Below, piece by piece: positions 59,758-64,000 of a stretch of 64,000 nt of DNA. The DNA lies in contig CAYSOA010000004.1 in assembly GCA_964432565.1 (NCBI GenBank), forward strand, positions 1 to 64,000. Direction: 5' to 3'. The DNA comes from CAIOHW01 sp964432565. GTDB taxonomy: Bacteria > Bdellovibrionota > UBA1018. The position numbers and the translations under genes were made by a program. Each line of letters starts with the position of its first letter. Within the stretch, counting starts at the first letter, position 1. Under the pieces are notes generated by a model. It did no database searches. It had not been told where the DNA came from and worked only from the letters and a program-made list of their open reading frames with translations.

Positions 59758-60699
59758 CTAATTTTGGCAGCGTGCCGAATGGGCTGCCAGATAACGGCTC
59801 GAAATCGAGCGACCCATTGCACCGACCAGCCCAAGGCTCGCCTCACAAAGCCGCCCGAGATCGACTCCGCTGCGAATCTTCATGCCGTCCAGCATGTAAA
59901 CGAGATCTTCGGTGGCCAGGTTTCCGGTCGCAGCGGGCGCGAACGGACAACCGCCCAGTCCTCCGGCCGAAGAGTCGATGCTCGTTACCCCGTATTCCAT
60001 CGCCCGCAGCGTGTTGGCGAGCGCCGTTCCACGGGTGTCGTGAAAGTGCACGGCCACTTTCGCAACCGGGTTCTTCGAGAGGAGTTTCGGCACGATCGCG
60101 TCGACGCCCCGCGGGGTCGCTACCCCGATGGTGTCTCCCAGGGATACTTGCTGGGCTCCGAGATCCAAAAGCCTCTGAGCCGCATCGATGGAGCGCCTGG
60201 CCGCCACTTCGCCTTCAAACGGGCAGCCAAAGACAGTCGACAGATAAGCGCGAGTCTTCAGCTTCAGGCGCCGAGCCTCTCGAAGCACTTCACGTATCTC
60301 GGCAAGTGAGTCGGCGATCGACATGCCGATGTTGCGGCGATTGAACGTCTCGCTCGCGGCAGTAAAGACTCCGATGGCGCGTGCGCCAGCCGCCAAGGCC
60401 CGCTCCAGACCCCGTCGATTCGGAACCAGCGCCCAGTAGGTCGGTCCCTGCAGCGAACGATCGGCCAGGATGGCCTCGAAGACCTGGGCCGAGTCGGCCA
60501 TCTGCGGGACGCGATCGGGGCGCACAAAGGCCCCTGCTTCGATCTGCGAAAGTCCGGCGTCCTTGAGTCCACGAATGTAGCGAAGCTTCCATTCGAGTGG
60601 GATCGTTCGGCTCTCGTTTTGAAGTCCGTCTCGAGGGCCCACGTCGAAGATCGTCACCTGACGCGGAAAGCCCGCCACCTTCTTCGTGCTAGCCGGCAT
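59758..60699 (-). CDS. Hydroxymethylglutaryl-CoA lyase
   Basis: Cleaves HMG-CoA to acetyl-CoA and acetoacetate, the last step of leucine catabolism. The 313-residue protein has the active-site start FDVGPRDGLQNE (about 18-29), IEAGAFVRPDRVPQMAD, LSTVFGCPFEGEV and the signature GGLGGCPFAPAATGNLATEDLVYML with the catalytic Cys. It overlaps the biotin-carrier gene by 11 nt. Gene order (hydratase, carboxylase, carrier, lyase) matches liu-type operons; LiuE is the likely name but is not assigned. Confidence 0.95.
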   Translation of the reverse strand: MPASTKKVAGFPRQVTIFDVGPRDGLQNESRTIPLEWKLRYIRGLKDAGLSQIEAGAFVRPDRVPQMADSAQVFEAILADRSLQGPTYWALVPNRRGLERALAAGARAIGVFTAASETFNRRNIGMSIADSLAEIREVLREARRLKLKTRAYLSTVFGCPFEGEVAARRSIDAAQRLLDLGAQQVSLGDTIGVATPRGVDAIVPKLLSKNPVAKVAVHFHDTRGTALANTLRAMEYGVTSIDSSAGGLGGCPFAPAATGNLATEDLVYMLDGMKIRSGVDLGRLCEASLGLVGAMGRSISSRYLAAHSARCQN

Positions 60700-61216
60700 T
60701 CTGGCCTCCGCTCGGGGCAGCCTCGAAGTCGAGCATCAGGTCGCCAGGGGAAAGCTGCTGTCCTTCGATGACCCGAATCTTTTTCACCGTGCCGGCACAA
60801 GGCGCCTGAATCGCGAACTCCATCTTCATCGCTTCGACCAGCACGAGCTTCTGATTCTCTGAAACCTCCGCCCCTTCCGCCACGAGCAGTTTGCGGACCT
60901 TGCCCGGAAACTGCGCTGTGAAATCGGCGGCACTGGCTCCCGATGCAGCCGCCCCGCGCGAGGCATCGAGGCGCGACCAGTCCCCAAAAAGTGGTCCGTG
61001 AAAACCCGACGGCTCGAGCCATTGCGCCGAGAACTTTCCCCTGCCCTGAATGGACACCCCGCGGACCCGTTCAACCGTCCCATCGAGCCGAGTGCGCTCG
61101 GCAATCACCCACCCGCCAGGGCGAAGCGATACGGTCCACGATTGAGCGTCGCGGGCCTCGGCTGACTGGTCATCGGCGGTGAATTTTTTTCCCGAAACCT
61201 TCCACTGGTGTTTCAT
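60689..61216 (-). CDS. Stand-alone biotin carboxyl carrier protein
   Basis: A 175-residue protein whose C-terminal biotinyl domain (about 100-165) has the biotin site EAMKME (Lys about 131) within VLVEAMKMEFAIQAPCAGTV. The N-terminal 95 residues (WTVSLRPGGWVIAER) resemble the linker normally fused to biotin carboxylase in methylcrotonyl- or propionyl-CoA carboxylase alpha chains. Here the two are separate genes overlapping by 4 nt, a split alpha subunit. Confidence 0.92.
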   Translation of the reverse strand: MKHQWKVSGKKFTADDQSAEARDAQSWTVSLRPGGWVIAERTRLDGTVERVRGVSIQGRGKFSAQWLEPSGFHGPLFGDWSRLDASRGAAASGASAADFTAQFPGKVRKLLVAEGAEVSENQKLVLVEAMKMEFAIQAPCAGTVKKIRVIEGQQLSPGDLMLDFEAAPSGGQNAG

Positions 61217-62673
61217 GACAGCCTCCAGGGTGACGGTGCACTCGTCCTCTGGTCCTCGGACGCGCCTGCCAGAGAAAAGGATCGCACCAGTCGTGTCGCC
61301 GTCGCCAGGTCGACAGCCGAGATTACGGGCTGAAACTCCGCGAAGGCCTCCCCGAGGTAGCCGGTGTGCATCCTGCCCTCGCGCACCTGAGCATCGTTGG
61401 CGATCGCGAGCAGGTAACGTTGATTCGTGCCCATTCCCGAAACCACTGTTTCTTCGAGGGCAAAACGCATGCGCTGCACCGCGATTTCACGCGTGGGGGC
61501 ATGCACGATGATTTTGGCCAGCAACGAGTCGAACTGCGTGCCGATCGTCTGGCCCTGCTCAATTCCGGCTTCGATGCGAATGCCGGTGCCTGTGGGCCAG
61601 CGCAGGAACTCCACTTTTCCGGGTGTCGGCGCAAAGCCCATGGCCGGGTCTTCGGCGTAGAGGCGCACTTCGATCGCGTGTCCCCGCGGCTCACCCACTT
61701 TCGGTAGCTGAAACTCCTCGGGGTTCAGCGCCAACTGCAACTGCAGGTGGACGAGATCCTGTCCGGTGACCTGCTCCGTCACGGGATGTTCGACTTGAAG
61801 GCGCGTATTCATCTCGAGAAAGTAAAAGCCACCCTGATCGTCGACCAGAAATTCGAGTGTGCCGGCACTTCGGTATTTCACTTCCGAGACCAGCCTCAGC
61901 GAAGCTTCAAAAAGACCCTGGCGTGTCTGCTGCGACAAGTGCGGCGCGGGAGCTTCCTCCCAAACTTTCTGGTGACGGCGCTGCAGGGAGCACTCACGCT
62001 CGTACAGATGGACGCCCCCACCCTTGCCGTCTCCGAAAACCTGCACTTCGATGTGTCGCGGATTTTCGATCAGCCGTTCAAGAAACAGCGTGCCATCACC
62101 GAACGCGGCAACGGCTTCGGCCGAGGCACTTTCGGCGGCATCCTTCAATTCGGACGCCTCGTTGACCCGACGCATGCCCTTGCCTCCGCCTCCGGCTGAC
62201 GCCTTGAGCAGAAGCGGATAACCCACCTTGGCGGCGGCGGAGGCAAGATCTTCGCCCGCCCTGACCTTCGCCCAAGGCAAGGTCGGTACCTTCGCCTTCT
62301 CGGCAAGTTCCTTGGCGGCAATCTTTTCGCCCAGCGCTCGCATGGTTTCGGCTCGCGGTCCGGCGAACGCGATTCCTGCCGCTTCGCAGGCGTCGGCAAA
62401 TTCGGGGCGTTCACTCAAAAATCCGTAACCGGGATGAATGACCGTCGCGCCGCTTTTTTTCGCGGCGGCGATCACCGACTCGATATCGAGGTAACGGGAC
62501 ACTTCCTGCACCTCGTCGGCATAAGTGAGGTGGCGGGCCTCTTCATCACCGGGGGCACAAATGGCGACGGTACGAAAGCCCAGCTCGCGGCAGGCCTGAA
62601 AAACCCGGCACGCAATCTCCGAGCGATTCGCAACAAGGACCTTGAGGGGTTTCGAAGCCATCACGGCACTCAT
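61213..62673 (-). CDS. Biotin carboxylase subunit of an acyl-CoA carboxylase
   Basis: ATP-grasp enzyme that carboxylates biotin. From ATG 62673 (overlapping the hydratase stop by 4 nt) it has 486 residues: VLVANRSEIACRVFQACRELGF, the glycine loop KASAGGGGKGMRRV, the EMNTRLQVEHPVTEQVTG motif, and VRLYAEDPAMGFAPTPG. It ends without a biotinyl domain, which is in the next gene. Context with HMG-CoA lyase and a hydratase points to methylcrotonyl-CoA carboxylase alpha; the beta subunit is not in the window. Confidence 0.94.
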   Translation of the reverse strand: MSAVMASKPLKVLVANRSEIACRVFQACRELGFRTVAICAPGDEEARHLTYADEVQEVSRYLDIESVIAAAKKSGATVIHPGYGFLSERPEFADACEAAGIAFAGPRAETMRALGEKIAAKELAEKAKVPTLPWAKVRAGEDLASAAAKVGYPLLLKASAGGGGKGMRRVNEASELKDAAESASAEAVAAFGDGTLFLERLIENPRHIEVQVFGDGKGGGVHLYERECSLQRRHQKVWEEAPAPHLSQQTRQGLFEASLRLVSEVKYRSAGTLEFLVDDQGGFYFLEMNTRLQVEHPVTEQVTGQDLVHLQLQLALNPEEFQLPKVGEPRGHAIEVRLYAEDPAMGFAPTPGKVEFLRWPTGTGIRIEAGIEQGQTIGTQFDSLLAKIIVHAPTREIAVQRMRFALEETVVSGMGTNQRYLLAIANDAQVREGRMHTGYLGEAFAEFQPVISAVDLATATRLVRSFSLAGASEDQRTSAPSPWRLS

Positions 62674-63473
62674 GACGAAATCCACCCCGGTTTGCGCTTT
62701 TCGAGAAACGCCTTGAGGCCTTCCTGCCCTTCCGGAGTCACGCGCAACTCCGCCAAGGTCTTCGAAACGTACTCGAGGCAGTCTCCCATTTTCTCGCGTC
62801 GCTCAGGCCAGGTCAGGTCGAGCACGAGTTGCTTGGCCACCGACATCGCCTGCGGCCCGCACTGAAGCATGTTACCCAAAATGCGCTCGCGAGACGCTTG
62901 AAGTGCCGCAGTATCCGTGACGACTTCGTGGATGAGACCGATCTCGTGGGCGCGCTTCGCGCCAAACCTCTCGGCACTGATGAAGAGCGCCCGAGAATGC
63001 GTGGCGCCGATCTTGGCCGTCACGAACGGACCGATGCAGGCCGGAACAATCCCGAGGCGCACTTCGCTGAGGCTGAACTGCGTATCCTGCGTGGCGACGA
63101 CCATATCGCAGACACTCGTCAGACCGACTCCGCCGCCGATGGCCGCCCCGTGGATAAAACCGATCAGCGGCTTCGGGCACTCATTCATGAGGGCGAACAT
63201 TCTCGAGAGCGTGCGCGTCTCGACGAGGTTCTGCTCGACGTTGAGCTCGACCGAACGCTTCATCCAGTTCAAGTCTCCCCCCGCAGAGAAGACAGGACCT
63301 GCACCCTGCAACGTGACGATTTTTACGTCCGCCTTCTGCACCTCGACCGAGAAAACCTCGGTGAGCTCATCAATCATCGCTTCATTGAAGGCGTTTCGAA
63401 TCTCGGGACGATTCAGGGTGACATCCAGGACGCCCGGATGCCGGATAGAGCGTTCGACCTTGAGGGTTTTCAT
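62670..63473 (-). CDS. Enoyl-CoA hydratase, probable methylglutaconyl-CoA hydratase
   Basis: A crotonase-family enzyme of 267 residues from ATG 63473. Motifs are VTLNRPEIRNAFNEAM, GAGPVFSAGGDLNWM (oxyanion hole), FIHGAAIGGGVGLTSVCDMVVA and FSLSEVRLGIVPACIGPFV with the catalytic Glu region. Position beside the carboxylase and HMG-CoA lyase suggests methylglutaconyl-CoA hydratase (LiuC type) in leucine breakdown. An in-frame upstream extension to 63509 has no ribosome site. Confidence 0.92.
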   Translation of the reverse strand: MKTLKVERSIRHPGVLDVTLNRPEIRNAFNEAMIDELTEVFSVEVQKADVKIVTLQGAGPVFSAGGDLNWMKRSVELNVEQNLVETRTLSRMFALMNECPKPLIGFIHGAAIGGGVGLTSVCDMVVATQDTQFSLSEVRLGIVPACIGPFVTAKIGATHSRALFISAERFGAKRAHEIGLIHEVVTDTAALQASRERILGNMLQCGPQAMSVAKQLVLDLTWPERREKMGDCLEYVSKTLAELRVTPEGQEGLKAFLEKRKPGWISS

Positions 63474-63496
63474 GCCCCCGAAACTAACCCAAGCGC

Positions 63497-64000
63497 TTAA
63501 AGGCGGCAATCCTGCTTCAATCGATCGGCGAGTCCACGCGCAGCCGACACTTCGAGACGGGTGATTTCGAGCTGGGTCAGGGCATCGGCAGCAAGGCCCT
63601 CAACGTAGCGGCGATCATCGTGTCCAAAGGTGTACCAGCGACTTTGAATTTCGCCGGTCTCCGAGTCGCGTAGCGTCTCCAAAAAGCGCTCAAAGTCTCT
63701 TCCAGCGTGACGACGAACGTCGGTAAACTTCGATGCCACCAGAACCGGAAGCTGCGCGGCATCGTCCATCAGATCTTGAAACTCCGCTTCGCTCTTCACT
63801 TCCCCGATGAGGTCTTCCAGGCTCAGCTTCAGGTGATTCACGCCCAGCTCGCGCCGATCCAAAGTTCGATAAAGGTAGCGAACGCCGTGATAGGCCGTCG
63901 GCACTGCCACGGCTGAGGTCAATAGTCCGGCCGTCGTCACCTTGCCGAGTGGTAGCGTGTAGGCCGCCACTCCCGGAATCAACGACGCCGCCACCACGCC
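63497..64000 (-). CDS. Partial gene at right edge, membrane-associated protein
   Basis: The frame is open to the window edge, so the start lies outside. The visible C-terminal 168 codons begin with a hydrophobic segment (about ASLIPGVAAYTLPLGKVTTAGLL-like) and continue with a charged helical region (FERFLETLRDSETGEIQSRWYTFG) ending RLKQDCRL. No family is recognised. It ends 23 nt before the hydratase ATG and could head the liu-like operon or belong to another unit. Confidence 0.5.
   Translation of the reverse strand, partial: GVVAASLIPGVAAYTLPLGKVTTAGLLTSAVAVPTAYHGVRYLYRTLDRRELGVNHLKLSLEDLIGEVKSEAEFQDLMDDAAQLPVLVASKFTDVRRHAGRDFERFLETLRDSETGEIQSRWYTFGHDDRRYVEGLAADALTQLEITRLEVSAARGLADRLKQDCRL

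Noticed and set aside
1..64000. CRISPR array, insertion sequence, prophage or rRNA/tRNA genes
   Set aside because: No regularly spaced repeats, transposase or integrase motifs, or complete tRNA cloverleaf were found on reading both strands.

Overview
The window is GC-rich, gene-dense bacterial DNA from a Gram-negative, flagellated organism with an outer membrane (Mla-type lipid transporter, outer-membrane barrels, many lipoproteins). Four sigma-54 activators, a fla/che-like flagellar operon, a Tad-like secretin and ATPase, a transglutaminase-elicitor-like lipoprotein and a leucine-catabolism operon would suit a Bdellovibrionota or other deltaproteobacterium-like lineage. That placement is inferred from gene content; no marker gene here proves it.

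Region 1 (1-20402, minus strand) is one long flagellar operon. In transcription order it holds a large TPR protein, an orphan sigma-54 activator, then flgB, flgC, fliE, fliF, fliG, fliH, fliI, fliJ, a MotE/YlxF-like gene, fliK, flgD, a small flagellar-operon gene, flgE, fliL, fliM, fliN, fliO, fliP and the first codons of fliQ. A consensus -24/-12 promoter (TGGCAC-N5-TTGC) precedes the TPR gene, and a perfect 14-bp palindrome about 150 bp further upstream is a candidate activator site.

Region 2 (20403-26953) holds a lipoprotein-mlaE-mlaF-mlaD operon closed by a strong terminator, a second orphan sigma-54 activator with an unusual Asn-rich tail, several very small genes, one beside a perfect 18-bp hairpin, and metK in a small operon with a 40-residue basic protein and a small membrane protein.

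Region 3 (27046-46834) begins with a minimal, split Tad/type II secretion-like locus (secretin and ATPase on plus, TadB/C-like membrane protein on minus). It continues with tldD and a DUF4911-like gene; a CpoB-like lipoprotein, a LysM protein, dprA and topA; two barrel proteins; doxX; ddl; glutamate dehydrogenase; and a glycosyltransferase. It ends with the response-regulator gene of an NtrC-type two-component pair whose kinase gene runs on to 48828.

Region 4 (46831-59714) completes that pair, then has radC and DTW genes, and then the most interesting part (about 51137-59303): a second two-component operon flanked by secreted or lipoprotein genes. The sensor kinase has lost the canonical ATP-binding residues, and its partner regulator carries GSFTGA in place of GAFTGA. 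Convincing sigma-54 promoters lie in front of the sensor operon, in front of a Cys-rich secreted protein followed by a transglutaminase-elicitor-like lipoprotein and plsC, and in front of an Asp/His-tailed lipoprotein. I infer a sigma-54-controlled, self-amplifying regulon for surface or secreted proteins.

Region 5 (59340-64000) holds a DksA/TraR-like zinc-finger gene and a leucine/isovalerate (liu-like) operon: enoyl-CoA hydratase, biotin carboxylase, a separate biotin carrier protein and HMG-CoA lyase. A partial gene runs off the right edge. No tRNA, rRNA, CRISPR or insertion sequence was seen. The longest stretch without a gene is 20111-20402 (292 bp).
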